Below, piece after piece: positions 11,815 to 24,463 of a stretch of 64,000 nt of DNA. The notes beneath the pieces are model-generated. The model made no database searches. It worked only from the letters and a program-made list of their open reading frames with translations, and was not told the origin of the DNA. A program made the translations under genes and the position numbers. The stretch comes from Microcebus murinus. Taxonomy: Eukaryota > Chordata > Mammalia > Primates > Cheirogaleidae. The stretch is taken from positions 74,848,001-74,912,000 of the forward strand of contig NC_134136.1 of NCBI RefSeq assembly GCF_040939455.1, written 5' to 3'. The stretch's first letter is position 1, and each line of letters opens with the position of its first letter.

Positions 11815-12188
11815 TTACCTATTTGTTATTTAGGTGGGCAAACATTTATTTTCTCACAATTCTGGAGGCTGGAAGTTCAAGATCAAGGTGTCAGCAGCGT
11901 TGGTTTCTTCTGAGGCCTCTCTCCTTGGCTTGCAGATGGCCATCCTCTCACTGTGTCCTCACATGGTCCTTCCTTGTGTATGAGCATCCCTAATGTTTCT
12001 ATGTGTGCCTTCATTCCTTCTTCTCACAAGGATATATGTCATATTGTATAAGGGAACACCCTACTGGCCCCATATTAACTTAATTGCCTATTTAAAGGCC
12101 CTATCTTCAAATATAGTCATTCTGAGGTACTAGGGGTTAGAATTTCAATATATGACTTTTGAGGGGCTACAGTTCAGCCCATAACAAA
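11815..12188 (-). mobile_element. MaLR-type LTR relic (MLT1-like)
   Basis: On the minus strand it begins TGTTATGGGCTGAACTGTAG at about 12188 and runs to a segment around CCAGCCTCCAGAATTGTGAG then AAATAAATG near 11840. The TGTTATGG start, the 'ACACAG ... AAGCCAAGGAGAGAGGC' middle and the 'CTTGATCTTGAACTTCCAGC' tail match my memory of MLT1/MST-group MaLR LTRs. It appears to be a solo LTR. The frame at 11799-11993 (plus strand) lies across it and is not a gene. Confidence 0.6.
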
Positions 12189-12189
12189 G

Positions 12190-13069
12190 GTATTTATATA
12201 CATTGGAATTAAGGAAATCAATTCAGGAAAGAATGTAGAAATAAAAAGAAAGATTCTGAAACTGAATCCTGAAGAACATCAATATTTAGAAGAAAAAGTG
12301 CCATCAAAGGGACTAAGATTAAACATCTAGTGAGATAATCAGGAGAATATGGTATTACAGAAGTCAAGAGAGAGATATGTTTCAAGTAGGGAGTGGTCAA
12401 AACTGACAAATGATGCTCAAAGATTGAGTAAAATGAGGATTAAGATGAGTTCTTTGGAGTTGGTGATAAGGAACGTGTTTGTGATTTGGGCTAAACCTGT
12501 TTTAATTGAGTGGTGGTAGCATAAAGATGACTGCATTGGGTTCAATATGGAAGGTAGGATGAAAATAGAGACAAGAGATTTGAAAATATTATAGCTTATT
12601 TTTATGATAATTAAAATAATAAATTTTAAAAGGAATAGTTAATAATTTATTCAAGAAGGCCTTGATAAAGCAAGAGAGGATGGGATCTAAAGTACAAGTA
12701 ATTGGCCTTTGGTAAGATAAAGTCATCTTTTTCTGTTGTAACTAGGGGGAAGGAAAAAAGGAAATGGCTACAGATTGTAATTTTTTAGACTTGGTGGTAG
12801 GAAAATGAGCAATGCCTCTGATTGTTTCAGTTTTTCAATGAAGCTTGAAACAAAGGCATCAGCAAAGAGTAGAGTCAGAGGGAATATATAGGTGAGTTCT
12901 GAGAAGTGATGAGAGTACCTGGAAGCTTGAATACTTCTCTACATTGGCATTTACTCTCCTCACTTCTATTTCACAACAGTGTGGGCTGACTCTTCATATG
13001 CAGTGCCTACCTGCTTCCCTGCAGGGCAGTAATACTCTGCAAATTGGCCTCTGATGATTGAGAGCCTTT
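12190..13069. other. Non-coding stretch, no feature recognised
   Basis: Purine-rich old sequence before the complex L1 insertion. It may contain an unassigned ancient repeat around 12400-12900. No supported gene. Confidence 0.45.
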
Positions 13070-13549
13070 AAAATAAGTACGATATGGTTTTTGTGAGAGG
13101 TGAAAGGTGTGGGTCCTGTTTTAGCCTTCTACAGGTGGCTATCCAGTTTTCCCAGCACCATTTATTGAAGAGGGATTCTTTTCCCCAGCGTATGTTTTTG
13201 TCTGCTTTGTCAAAGATGAGATGGCTATATGAGGATGGTTTTATATCAGGATTCTCACATCTGTTCCACTGGTCAATATTCCTGTTTTTGTGCCAATACC
13301 ATATTGTTTTTTTTTTTTTTTTAATTATTTTTTTTTTATTTTGGCATATTATGGGGGTACAGATTTGAAGGTTTCAATAAATGCCCATTTCCCCCCCTCC
13401 CCCCAAAAGTCTGAGTCTCCATCATGACCATCCCCCAGATGGTGCACATCTCACTCACTATGTATGTATATACCCGCCCCCCTCCCCCCTCCCACCTGCC
13501 CAATACCCTATTACTGTAGCACCTATGTGTCCACTTAGGTGCTACTCAG

Positions 13550-15325
13550 TTAATACCAGTTTGCTGGAGAATATATCTGGTGCTTGTTTTTCCATTCTTG
13601 GGATACTTCACTTAGTAGTATGGGTTCCAGCTCTAACCAGGAAAATATAAGGTGTGCTATATCACCATTGTTTCTTAGAGCTGAATAGTACTCCATGGTG
13701 TACATATACCACATTTTATTAATCCATTCTTTGATTGATGGGCACTTGGGCTGTTTCCACAGCCTTGCAATTATGAATTGTGCTGCTATAAACATTCGAG
13801 TGCAGGTGTCTTTTTTGTAGAGTGTCACTGGATCATTTGGGTAGATGCCCAGCAATGGGATTGCTGGATCAAATGGTAGATTCACTTGTATCGCTTTAAG
13901 GTATCTCCATATTGCTTTCCACAGAGGTTGAACTAGTTTGCAGTCCCACCAGCAGTGTAGGAGTGTTCCTCTCTCTCCGCAACCACGCCAGCATTTATTG
14001 TTTGGAGATTTTTTGATAAAGGCCATTCTCACTGGGGTTAAGTGATATCTCATTGTGGTTTTGATTTGCATTTCCCTGATGATTAGAGATGTTGAGCATT
14101 TCTTCATATGTTTGTTGGCCATTCTTCTGTCTTCTTTAGAAAAATTTCTGTTCAAGTCCTTTGCCCACTTTTTAATGGGGTTATTTGATTTTTTCTTCCT
14201 AATTTTCGTGAGTTCTAAGTATATTCTAGTTATCAGTCCCTTATCGGATGCATAGGATGCAAAAATTTTCTCCCATTCTGTAGGTTGTCTGTTTACTTTC
14301 ATGACTATTTCTTTGGCTGTGCAGAAGCTTTGTAGTTTGATCATGTCCCATTTATTTATTTTTGTTGCTGCTGTGATTGCCTTTGGGGACTTCTTCATAA
14401 ACTCTTTGCCCAGGCCGATGTCTAGGAGAGTGTTTCCAACTTTTTCCTCTAGAGTTCTAATAGTTTCATATCTTAGGTTTAAGTCTGTTATCCAGCGTGA
14501 GTTGGTTTTTGTGAGAGGTGAAAGGTGTGGGTCCTGTTTTAGCCTTCTACAGGTGGCTATCCAGTTTTCCCAGCACCATTTATTGAAGAGGGATTCTTTT
14601 CCCCAGCGTATGTTTTTGTCTGCTTTGTCAAAGATGAGACGGCTATATGAGGATGGTTTTATATCAGGATTCTCACATCTGTTCCACTGGTCAATATTCC
14701 TGTTTTTGTGCCAATACCATATTGTTTTAATTACTACAGCTTTGTAGTATAGTTTAATATCTGGCATATTAATGCCTCCCATTTTGTTTTTGTTGCCTAG
14801 AATTGCTCTTGATATTCGGGGTCTTCTTTGGTTCCATACGAAGCGTAAAATTATTTTTTCTATATCTGTGAAGAATGCTGATGGGATTTTAATAGGTATT
14901 GCATTGAATCTGTAGATCAGTTTGGGTAGTATAGACATTTTGACGATATTGAGTCTGCCGATCCACGAGCATGGTATGGATTTCCATCTGTTTACATCCT
15001 CTGCTATTTCCTTCCTCAGTGTTTCATAGTTCTCCCTGTAGAGGTCTTTTACCTCTTTGGTTAAATATATTCCTAGGTACTTTAATTTCTTTGTTGCTAT
15101 TGTGAAGGGAATTGAGTCTTTGATTTGGTTCTCAATTAGATTGTTGTTGGCGTATATGAATGCCTCTGATTTCTGTGTATTGATTTTGTATCCTGAGACT
15201 TTACTAAATTCATTGATCAGTTCCAGGAGTTTCTTGGTTGAATCCTTGGGGTTTTCTAGATACAATATCATATCATCAGCAAACAGTGAAAGTTTGATCT
15301 CTTCTGCCCCTATTTGGATACCTTT
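13550..15325 (-). pseudogene. L1 ORF2 C-terminal half, open but 5'-truncated
   Basis: An uninterrupted minus-strand frame from the reverse-transcriptase active site (FADD, antisense near 15280-15291) to the natural ORF2 end at 13550. It covers the RT thumb, the linker and the Cys-rich motif [17 protein letters not shown], and ends SPANWY. It lacks the endonuclease and the first half of the RT, so it is not functional. The absence of any stop in about 590 codons shows the insertion is young. The next ATG after FADD gives a 573-codon frame, but no promoter is seen. Confidence 0.85.
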
Positions 15326-15327
15326 TC

Positions 15328-16297
15328 ACCTCTCACAAAAACCAACTCACGCTGGATAACAGACTTAAACCTAAGATATGAAACTATTAGAACTCTAGAG
15401 GAAAAAGTTGGAAACACTCTCCTAGACATCGGCCTGGGCAAAGAGTTTATGAAGAAGTCCCCAAAGGCAATCACAGCAGCAACAAAAATAAATAAATGGG
15501 ACATGATCAAACTACAAAGCTTCTGCACAGCCAAAGAAATAGTCATGAAAGTAAACAGACAACCTACAGAATGGGAGAAAATTTTTGCATCCTATGCATC
15601 CGATAAGGGACTGATAACTAGAATATACTTAGAACTCACGAAAATTAGGAAGAAAAAATCAAATAATCCCATTAAAAAGTGGGCAAAGGACTTGAACAGA
15701 AATTTTTCTAAAGAAGACAGAAGAATGGCCAACAAACATATGAAGAAATGCTCAACATCTCTAATCATCAGGGAAATGCAAATCAAAACCACAATGAGAT
15801 ATCACTTAACCCCAGTGAGAATGGCCTTTATCAAAAAATCTCCAAACAATAAATGCTGGCGTGGTTGCGGAGAGAGAGGAACACTCCTACACTGCTGGTG
15901 GGACTGCAAACTAGTTCAACCTCTGTGGAAAGCAATATGGAGATACCTTAAAGCGATACAAGTGAATCTACCATTTGATCCAGCAATCCCATTGCTGGGC
16001 ATCTACCCAAATGATCCAGTGACACTCTACAAAAAAGACACCTGCACTCGAATGTTTATAGCAGCACAATTCATAATTGCAAGGCTGTGGAAACAGCCCA
16101 AGTGCCCATCAATCAAAGAATGGATTAATAAAATGTGGTATATGTACACCATGGAGTACTATTCAGCTCTAAGAAACAATGGTGATATAGCACACCTTAT
16201 ATTTTCCTGGTTAGAGCTGGAACCCATACTACTAAGTGAAGTATCCCAAGAATGGAAAAACAAGCACCAGATATATTCTCCAGCAAACTGGTATTAA
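15328..16297 (+). pseudogene. L1 ORF2 C-terminal fragment, plus-strand arm of the palindrome
   Basis: Open from the segment junction to the ORF2 stop, covering the last ~320 residues including the Cys-rich domain. The open frame extends a few codons into segment 2 across the junction but has no ATG there. The residues agree with the minus-strand copy at 13550 wherever I compared them, so the two arms are near-identical inverted copies. Confidence 0.8.
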
Positions 16298-16541
16298 CTG
16301 AGTAGCACCTAAGTGGACACATAGGTGCTACAGTAATAGGGTATTGGGCAGGTGGGAGGGGGGAGGGGGGCGGGTATATACATACATAGTGAGTGAGATG
16401 TGCACCATCTGGGGGATGGTCATGATGGAGACTCAGACTTTTGGGGGGAGGGGGGGAAATGGGCATTTATTGAAACCTTAAAATCTATACCCCCATAATA
16501 TACCAAAATAAAAAAAATAATTAAAAAAAATAAGTACGATA

Positions 16542-19500
16542 ATAAAAGGAAAATAATTTTAAAAAAACCTTTTACTACATTCAAAAACAGTAACTTCAAA
16601 AGCAATTACATTGAAAACCTCATTTATTGAGTTAACAAATCATGAGTTAAAAACAATTTAATTTTTAAAGACTTTCATTGAGTTCAAAAAATAGTGAAAC
16701 TATTTTATTAATCTAATTGTTTTGAATTCAGTGTTTTAGAACTCAATTAAAGTGTTTTTATTACTTTCATTTTCCTAAGTTTTCTTCCATACTCAGTCAA
16801 GTCCCTTTTGCCAACAGAGCTAGCCCAATTGTAAATGGAGCAGATTCTACGTATGAAGATAACATTTCTCATATCCTTTTCTGACATTTAAATTTCCTTT
16901 TCTAACCTTACCTCTAAAAATCTTGTTTGTTTGTCAGTTCATTTTCACCTCTATCATATGCTAATTAATAATATGCTAATATCATACACGTGTATATGTG
17001 TGTGTAGCTATGTCAGTTAGTAAATGTATCAGTGGGTCCATTCAGGAGATATATAGAAACCACACAATCACTTTGAATAATAAGGAGTATATAAAGAGTT
17101 GCTAAGTACTTAAGTAATACTAGTAATTACTAAGAGGGATATAAGAGGACTGCAGGGTTGAGGAATACTGAACAAGGAAGGTACTTAGAAACTTACATGA
17201 CATCCTCCCCAAGGCTGAGGGTCAGACCCCTGAATGCAGGGATATTACTACTACAGGAACACACAGCATGCCACTGGTGGGGAGATTTATCAGAAGCCAA
17301 AAGCTACAACTGAACCTCAAGAGCAATCTCATAGGGTGGCAGAGAAACTTGCTGGAGAGCACAGGCCACAGCTGAACTGTGAGGCTGACTGCTGTGGTGG
17401 CAAAGAAGCATGCCAGAAGACGTGGACCACTGCTGACCACCTAAGGATATAAGATTAAAGCTATCAGAACTTAGGACACCGGTCCCAAAGGAGGACAAAG
17501 CACAGGAAGAAAGCTGCTTCTTCCTTCTCTATCCTTGCAGTATGCCTCCAATGCCCTGTTGGTAAGAACAAGCCAGCTGGCAAAGGAGAAACATTACACA
17601 GTCTATCTCCAGTATCACAAAGGAGAGCAAAGTCTGAAGTCAGAGACAAGAGAACATAAATTAATAATTATCACATAAAACTATTGTCTCTCAGCTCCAA
17701 ATTATTATTGTATACTGTTCTTTGTCATTTGAGGGCTGAGGCTAGGTTTGCCCTCTGCCAAATGACATATAGAACAAGATTCTTCTTAGAAATGGAAGGA
17801 TCATCTGGTTTCACTCTCTTCCCTTCCCACACCATTTGAATATGTGAAAAACTGGGATTTAGGTAAAGTGGCATGCCTAATATCTCATGGTTGGTTATTG
17901 GTACAGTGGATTTTCTGATCCCCAGCACTGTGGTCTTTCCAATGATCCCCTCTTCCTCCCCTATTAACATTTTTTAAATACCACATGATTAGGTTATGAT
18001 CCTTTATCAATATTATTTTTTTTTTTGGTCATCTGCTTGGGAAAGTAAATCTTACTATTACAAACAAAGAGATAAAAAATACTCTTATAAATCTTGTGGG
18101 AAATTTCTAGTAGCTTCAAGGAAATGTCATTGTGTTACATCCAAATGTGTTTTTAAACTTTAGGATGAAAAAAATAACGCTTCTATAAAAAGAGAATTAG
18201 TGGCAGATGAGGGTTGCTATCCACTTAAGAGGTGATTTAAAGTGGTTTCATGTAAATTATTTTCAATATACAAGGAACTTCAAGAGTGAGTTACACAGCA
18301 GCTGGTAATGGTCGCTATGGTTGCAAAAGTAAACTTTATTGTGGTTGGTGAATAGAAGGTGTCATTGAATATTTGTCATCATATTCTTTCTGTGTGGATT
18401 TTATACTATTTAAATAACCAGGAAAGAGAAAGAAAAAGGAAAAGATTCAGTGCATCAGCAGCTCTGTTTGAAAAAAGCAGCAGAATTTACTGAGGAAAGC
18501 TACTTCTAGTGCTCATTAACCGAGAGGCAAAAGTTATACATTACCTTCATAAAACAGCTGGGATGCAAGCCATCCTACAGAGGTTTTTTGAATACTCAGA
18601 AGCAGCTGACCTGAGCCAAACTAGAAGTAGATAAGTGAGCCCAGGTGACAGAATTTCATATTGAGGCTGTTCTGTCCCCATGAAAACTAGATCCTTGTGT
18701 TAGCTCAGCTAAGAAAGATCTTTGGTTCTCCACAGTCAATGGACCCAGATGCCTGGTGGGGGTAGGGAGGGCTCTCTTTGCAGTAAGAACTAGATTAATT
18801 CAGGTGGAAGGAAAGAACCCTTAGGAAGTCCTCCCTCCCTCTTGCTCATAGGGAATCCTGTTTTGCCTTAGCTGTGTGTGTTCAGGAGACTTCTGCTGAA
18901 ATAGCAAGGATTTAGGAATTGAGACAGGTCTGGATTCAAATCAAGGCTCTACAAATGATTTAATCTATCAAAGTGAAGATAGATTTTTTTCTTGTGAATA
19001 AAATAAAATTGCCAGCACCTACTTGATTTTTCACAAGATTTGCAAATGTCACCCCAATGAACCCAGTAGTCTCTAATGAGAAACACCTCCCTTTATTCTT
19101 CCCAGGGTATGTGCAATGGCAGAAAATTGTTTAGCATAGTAGAGAGTCAGTACATATATATTTGTTGTTAATTGAGATCCACGAATATTCAGAATATGTA
19201 TAGGGCTCTATGAGAACTGCCAGCTGTATTAATACAAATCATCCTTCAGAGGGTCTTCTAGAAACTGTGCCTAAAGTACTTGAATAATGAGCATAGCAGA
19301 CAGCTTTGGTTTGCTGCCCAGCATCCATATCCTCTCCTGCATGGCAACATAATCCTGAACTTTCTCTACTAGATGACATGCATAGGATTAACCTTACACC
19401 CAAACTCTGGAGGTAAAATCTGAATGGATTAAGCTAATTGGCATTTTCCAAATACCTGAACATATTATCATCACTGGGAATGGTAAGACACATCTACTTT

Positions 19501-20330
19501 CTTTCCTGAACAAGGAAGTATATTTATCAGGGAGTTGTTTACAACCATCTGTGACCTCAGGAATAAATGGCTTTAGGATGAAGTTAACACTATGGAATCC
19601 AGAAAGGAAAAACTGAAATAAGCCAGGTCCTAGGTGATCCTGTTTGGTCACTGAATTGGTGACTGAATCAAATCATGTAAAACTCACAGTATCTCTGAAT
19701 TTTTCAGTTACATGAGTCAATAAGTTACCTTTGTTATTTAACAATTTGGGGATGAGTTATATGTATTTGTGACCAAAAAACCCATTTATACACTGGTAAT
19801 TGTGAAATAAAATTGTGAGTGGTACTTAGGTTAATTTATTTTCTGAGTGACAAAACTACAATGCCTTCTTAAAAAGAAAGAAAATAAATGAAATGATTAA
19901 GATTTGGCATATGTTTTTACAAATCTATGAGATAGCCTCTGAAACTTTATTATACCACCAGAAAGAACTAAAGTCATTTTATCTGCCCTTGGGTGAATTA
20001 TTCCTTCAATTATTGATGAGCGATAGATTTTAACTGCTTTCTGGAGTGCAATTCTAGGAGCTGAAGACTGATTCCATTTCTTATAAAGCAGTGACCTGAG
20101 TGTACTCCATTCACATCACTAGCTTCCACCTCTAATCCCGGTTTGGGCGAGGCCCACCACTTTGCTGCATTAATAACCAAATATAGCCTTCTGTTACATG
20201 TGGCTTGTCTTAGTTTTGTTTATTTTTCCCTTGTTTAAACTGTATCTGTGTCCCTCCTTATAACTCCAGATTATTTTAGAAAGTAGATAAACATAAACAA
20301 CCAATAGAAATTAAGAAGTTTACTGAATAA
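16542..20330. other. Long non-coding stretch, mostly unassigned
   Basis: AT-rich old sequence. 17030-17660 and 19260-19740 look like diverged interspersed repeats. The latter ends in a GTTACATGAGTCAATAAGTT-type tail that recalls an old LTR or MaLR end, but I cannot name a family. Short frames (for example 17222-17498, 17725-17970, 19394-19651) show no motif. No promoter, exon or RNA gene is recognised. Confidence 0.45.
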
Positions 20331-20334
20331 GCTA

Positions 20335-20940
20335 TACTTCAAAAGGGCTGCTCATCCTCCTATGTTCATTACAGCATTATTCACAATAGCCAAGATATGG
20401 AAAACAGTGTAGATGTTCATCAATGGATGAATGGATAAAGTAACTGTGAGATATATACACATGATGGAATATTATTCTGCCTTCGAAAAGGAGGAAATTC
20501 TACCATTTGCCACAACATGGATGGAACTAAAGGACATTTATGCTAAGTTAAATAAGCCAGACGCAGAAAGACAAATTGCATTATCTCATTTATATGTTAA
20601 ATCTTTTTAAAAGGGTGAAATATAAAGAGATAGAGAATAAAACAATGATTAATAGGGTTGGAGGTGGGGGAATAAATGGGGAGATACAGGTCAAAGGATG
20701 CATAGTAGCAAATATGTAGGATGAACAAGTAGAAAGATCAAATGTACAACACGAGGACTATAGTTAACAATAAGATTTTTCCTAAATGAGTAGATTATAG
20801 CTGTTCTTGTCACTGTGGGGGCAATGGAAGGGGTCATTTGTTCCACCATGGGATCCATTTTTCCGTCTATATGTTATCTTTTAACATTATGTTATAACTT
20901 AAAATATATACAATAGCATTTATTTTTTTAAAAGAAAGCA
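20335..20940 (+). mobile_element. Old L1 3' end (L1M/L1P-age)
   Basis: Starts in the last part of ORF2 ('CAGCATTATTCACAATAGCC', then CATCAATGGATGAATGGATA) and continues into the 3'UTR with a GGTTGGAGGTGGGGG segment. It is a 5'-truncated plus-strand element of a general primate or mammalian L1 lineage, clearly older than the lemur L1s around it. No intact frame. Confidence 0.75.
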
Positions 20941-21284
20941 CTGTGTATTATTGTTGCCACTAGTAGAGGGCTCTATTATCTTTCAAAAATACCACTGATT
21001 GATTTAACAACATTTACTGGCTGAGCAAATATTTACTTAATACTTGTTAATTGCCAGGTACTGTTTTAGACAATAGAGATAAAACAATGATTAAAGTGGA
21101 CAAAGGACTTGTGCTCACTCAGGTCCTTTTTTTTTGTATATGTTTTTGGATAGTATGTGATAGGAGATGCACAATAAGCAAGACAATTACATATTGTGAT
21201 ACACAATTATTTGACTGAAATATGCTGAATACTGTGAATTAGAATTAGATGACTGTTAAAGGAGAGTAGCAGGGTTATGGAGAT

Positions 21285-21447
21285 GATAACTGTTAGCTAA
21301 TTGTAGCTAACATTTTTGGAGCACTCAGAAATATTTTTAAGAACATCAAACATATTAGCATATTTAATATCATAACATCCCTACAAAGTATTATAATTAT
21401 CTACATTTTACATATGAGGAAAGTGAGGCACCAAGAAATTAAATAAC
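21285..21447 (+). mobile_element. MIR SINE, cut by an L1
   Basis: The core runs from GTAGCTAACATTTTTGGAGC to the highly typical TACATATGAGGAAAGTGAGG and ends at AAATAACTT, where L1 sequence starts. This is the MIR order (AACAT..., ATTTTACA.ATGAGGAAACTGAGGC..., TTAA.TAACTT). The missing 3' part was not found downstream. Confidence 0.7.
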
Positions 21448-23011
21448 TTTAGGGAATATTGACATTTTCACGATATCGATTCTACCAATCCATGAAAAAG
21501 GTAGATTTTTCCATCTGTTTACATCTTCTATAATTTCTTTTTTTTTTTTTTTTAGCATTTCATAGTTCTCCTTGTATAAGTCTTTTGTATCTTTCATTAA
21601 ATATATTCCTAGATATTTAATTTTCTTTGGGGCTATGGTAAAAGGTATGCCATTTTTTATTTGAGTTTCAGCTAGACTATTATTTGCATATATGCATGCC
21701 TCTGATTTGTGTAGATTGATTTTACAACCTGAGACTTTATCAAATTCATTTACCACATCGAGGATTCTCTTGGAAGAATACATGGAGTTTTCTAGATATA
21801 ATATCATATTATCAGCAAAGAGTGAGGGTTTGATCTCATTTGCCCATACTTGGATGCCCTTAATACCCCTCGCTTGCCTGATTGTTATAGCTAGGACTCT
21901 GAGCACTATGTTGAATAGAAGAGGAGATAGTGGGCATCCTTGTCTAGTTCTGGTTCAAAGTGGGAATGCTTTCAATTTTTTCCCATTTAGTATGATATTG
22001 GTGGTAGGTTTGTCATAAATGGACTTGATAATTTTAAGGTATCAGCCGCCTATGCCTATTATGTTAAGAGTTAAAATGTCAATATTACCTAAAGTGATCT
22101 ACAGAATCAATGCAATCCCCATCAAAATACCATCATCATTCTTTACAGATCTAGAAAAAATAATTCTTCACTTTGTACCAGAAAAGACTTTATATGGCCA
22201 AAGCAATCTTAAGTAAAAAGAAAAAACTGGGAGGCATCAGTCTTTCTGACTTCAAGCTGTACTATAAAGCAATAATAATTAAATCAATCTGTTTCTGGCA
22301 CGAGAACAGAGGCATCAATCTTTGGAACAGGACTGAGATTCCAGAGATGAAACCATCTGTATATGGTAACCTAATCTTTGATAAAGCAGACAAAAATATA
22401 CATTTGGGAAAAGAATCTCTTTTTAATAAATGGTGCTGGAAAAACTGGGTAGCTACATGCAAAAGAATGAATCTGGATCCCTTCCACTCAACTGTGACAA
22501 AAATCCACACAAGATAGATAACAGACCTAAAACTAAGGCATGAAACCTTAAGAATCCTAGAAGAAGATGTTGGAAAGACCCTTTCAGACATTGGCCTAAG
22601 GAAAGAATTCTTGAAGAAGACTTCCAAAGCAATAACCGCAGCAACAAAAATAAATAAATTGGATCTGATAAAATTAAAAAGCTTCTGCACAGCCAAGGAA
22701 ACTATCATCAGAGAAAATAGACAACCCACAGAATGGGAGAAAATATTTGCTCTCTACACACCTGATAAAGGTCTGATAACAAGAATCTATCTAGAACTCA
22801 AAAGAATTAACAAAAAAATATGAAACAACCCCCTCAAGAAATGGGCAATGCAAATGAACAGAAACTTTTCCAAAGAAGACAGAATAATGACTTGCAAAGA
22901 TATAAAAAATGCTCAACATCTCTAATCATTAGACAAATGCAAATAAAAATCAAAATGAAATATCACCTAACCCCAGTGAGATTGGCCTCTATCAAAAAAT
23001 CCCAAAACATC
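21448..23011. mobile_element. 5'-inverted L1, unit A
   Basis: 21448 to about 22060 is minus-strand ORF2 (RT region, 21439-21906, with the catalytic FADD changed to FADN). From about 22066 to 23011 it switches to plus-strand ORF2, covering the region after the RT to just before the Cys-rich motif. A minus segment followed by plus sequence from nearby in the same element is the usual twin-priming product. The plus arm stops abruptly at ATCCCAAAACA without 3'UTR or poly(A). Several frameshifts split the frames (22173-22517, 22611-22823). Confidence 0.75.
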
Positions 23012-24463
23012 TGCAATTAATTTTAGTGTTTCGTAGTTCTCCTTGTATAAATCTTTCGTATCTCTCGTTAAGTATACTACTAGATATTTGATTTTCTTTG
23101 GGGCTATAGTGAAGGGTATTGCATTTTTGATTTGAGTTTCTGCTTGATGGTTCTTAGCATATATGAATGCTTCTGAATTGTGTATATTGATTTTATACCC
23201 TGAAACTTTACCAAATTCATTTATCAAATGTAGGAGTCTCTTGGATGACTCCATGGGGTTATCTAGGTATAATATCATATCATTGGTGAAGAGTGAGAGT
23301 TTGATCTCATCTGCCCCCACTTGGATGCCCTTAATACCCCTCTCTTACCTGATTGCTATAGCTAGGACTTTGAGCACTATGTTGAATTAGAGAGGAGATA
23401 GTGGGCATCCTTGTCTAGTTCCAGTTCAAAGAGGGAATAATTTCAATTTTTCCCGATTTAGAATGCCATTAGCAATTGATTTGTCATAAATGGATTCGTA
23501 GAATCAATATTGTTAAAATGTCAATATTACCTAAGGTGATCAATAGAATCAATGCAATCCCCATCAAAATACCTCCAGCATTTTTTACATATCTAGAAAA
23601 AAAATAATCCTTCACTTTGTATGGAACTAGAGAAAACCACGTAATCTATAGCCAAAGCAATCTTAAGTAAAAAGAACAAACTGGGAGGCATCAGTCTTCC
23701 TGACCTCAAACTGTACTATAAAGCAATAATAGTTAAATCTGCCTGGTACTGGCACAAGAACAGAAGCATCAATATCTGGAATAGATCTGAGACACCAGAG
23801 ATGAAACCATCTGTATACGGTAACTTAATCTTTGATAAAGCAGACAAAAATGTACAACGGGGAAAAGATTCTCTCTTCAATGAATGGTGCTGGGAAAACT
23901 GGTTAGCTACATGCAGAAGAGCAAATCAGGATTCCACCTTTCACCTCTCACAAAAATTAATTCAAGATGGATAACAGACCTAAACCTAACGCATGAAACT
24001 TTAAGAATCCTAGAAGAAGATGTTAGGAAAACCCTATCAGACATTGGTCTAGGCAAAGAATTTTTGAGGAAGACTCCCAAGACAATCACCGCCACATCAA
24101 AAATAAACAAATGGGATCTGATCAAATTAAAAAGTTTCTGCATTGCCAAGGAAATGATCATTAGAGCAAATAGGCAACCCACAGAGTGGGAGAAAATATT
24201 TTCTTTCTACACTTCTGATAAAGGTCTAATAACAAGAATCTATCTAGAACTTAAAAGAATAAACAAGAAAAAATCAAACAACCCGATGAAGAAATGGGCA
24301 ATGGAAATGAACAGAAACTTCTCCAAAGAAGACAGAATAATGGCCTGCAAACATATAAAAAATACTGAACATCTCTAATCATTAAAGAAATGCAAATCAA
24401 AACCACAATGAAATACCACCTAACACCGGTGAGAATGGCCTGTATCAAGAAATCCCAAAACAG
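23012..24463. mobile_element. 5'-inverted L1, unit B
   Basis: Minus-strand ORF2 (23012 to about 23500, RT region), then plus-strand ORF2 (about 23500-24463). Same architecture as unit A with clear sequence differences. Its plus arm ends at the same L1 position (ATCCCAAAACA) as unit A, directly against the 5' end of the full-length L1. The longest frame, 23884-24378, encodes the thumb/linker region ([18 protein letters not shown] and so on). No TSD was identified. Confidence 0.75.

Larger units (their letters stand above)
13085..16526. mobile_element. Complex inverted young L1 insertion (three L1 segments, one TSD)
   Basis: AAAATAAGTACGATA is found at 13070-13084 and again at 16527-16541, so everything between behaves as one insertion. 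Segment 1 (13085-13306) is minus-strand ORF2. Segment 2 (13307-15327) is also minus strand, starting with the L1 poly(A) as poly(T) and running through the 3'UTR into ORF2. Segment 3 (15328-16526) is plus strand, from inside ORF2 to the poly(A). The segment 1-2 join lies on shared T's just after ATATTG. The segment 2-3 join has a CCTTT overlap. Segments 2 and 3 share private features, such as the SPANWY C-terminus and the IQVNLPFD stretch, so they probably come from one RNA source. Confidence 0.85.

Noticed and set aside
13550..15271. 573-codon ORF as an active gene
   Set aside because: It is the C-terminal part of L1 ORF2 starting at the catalytic site, lacking the endonuclease, half of the RT and any promoter.
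15314..16297. Chimeric gene across the inverted L1 junction
   Set aside because: The open frame crosses the junction but has no ATG there. It is the end of L1 ORF2 with a few codons of readthrough from the other arm.
17222..17660. Cluster of short ORFs as a host exon
   Set aside because: Frames on both strands overlap, no splice sites or protein motif is convincing, and the base pattern resembles an old repeat.
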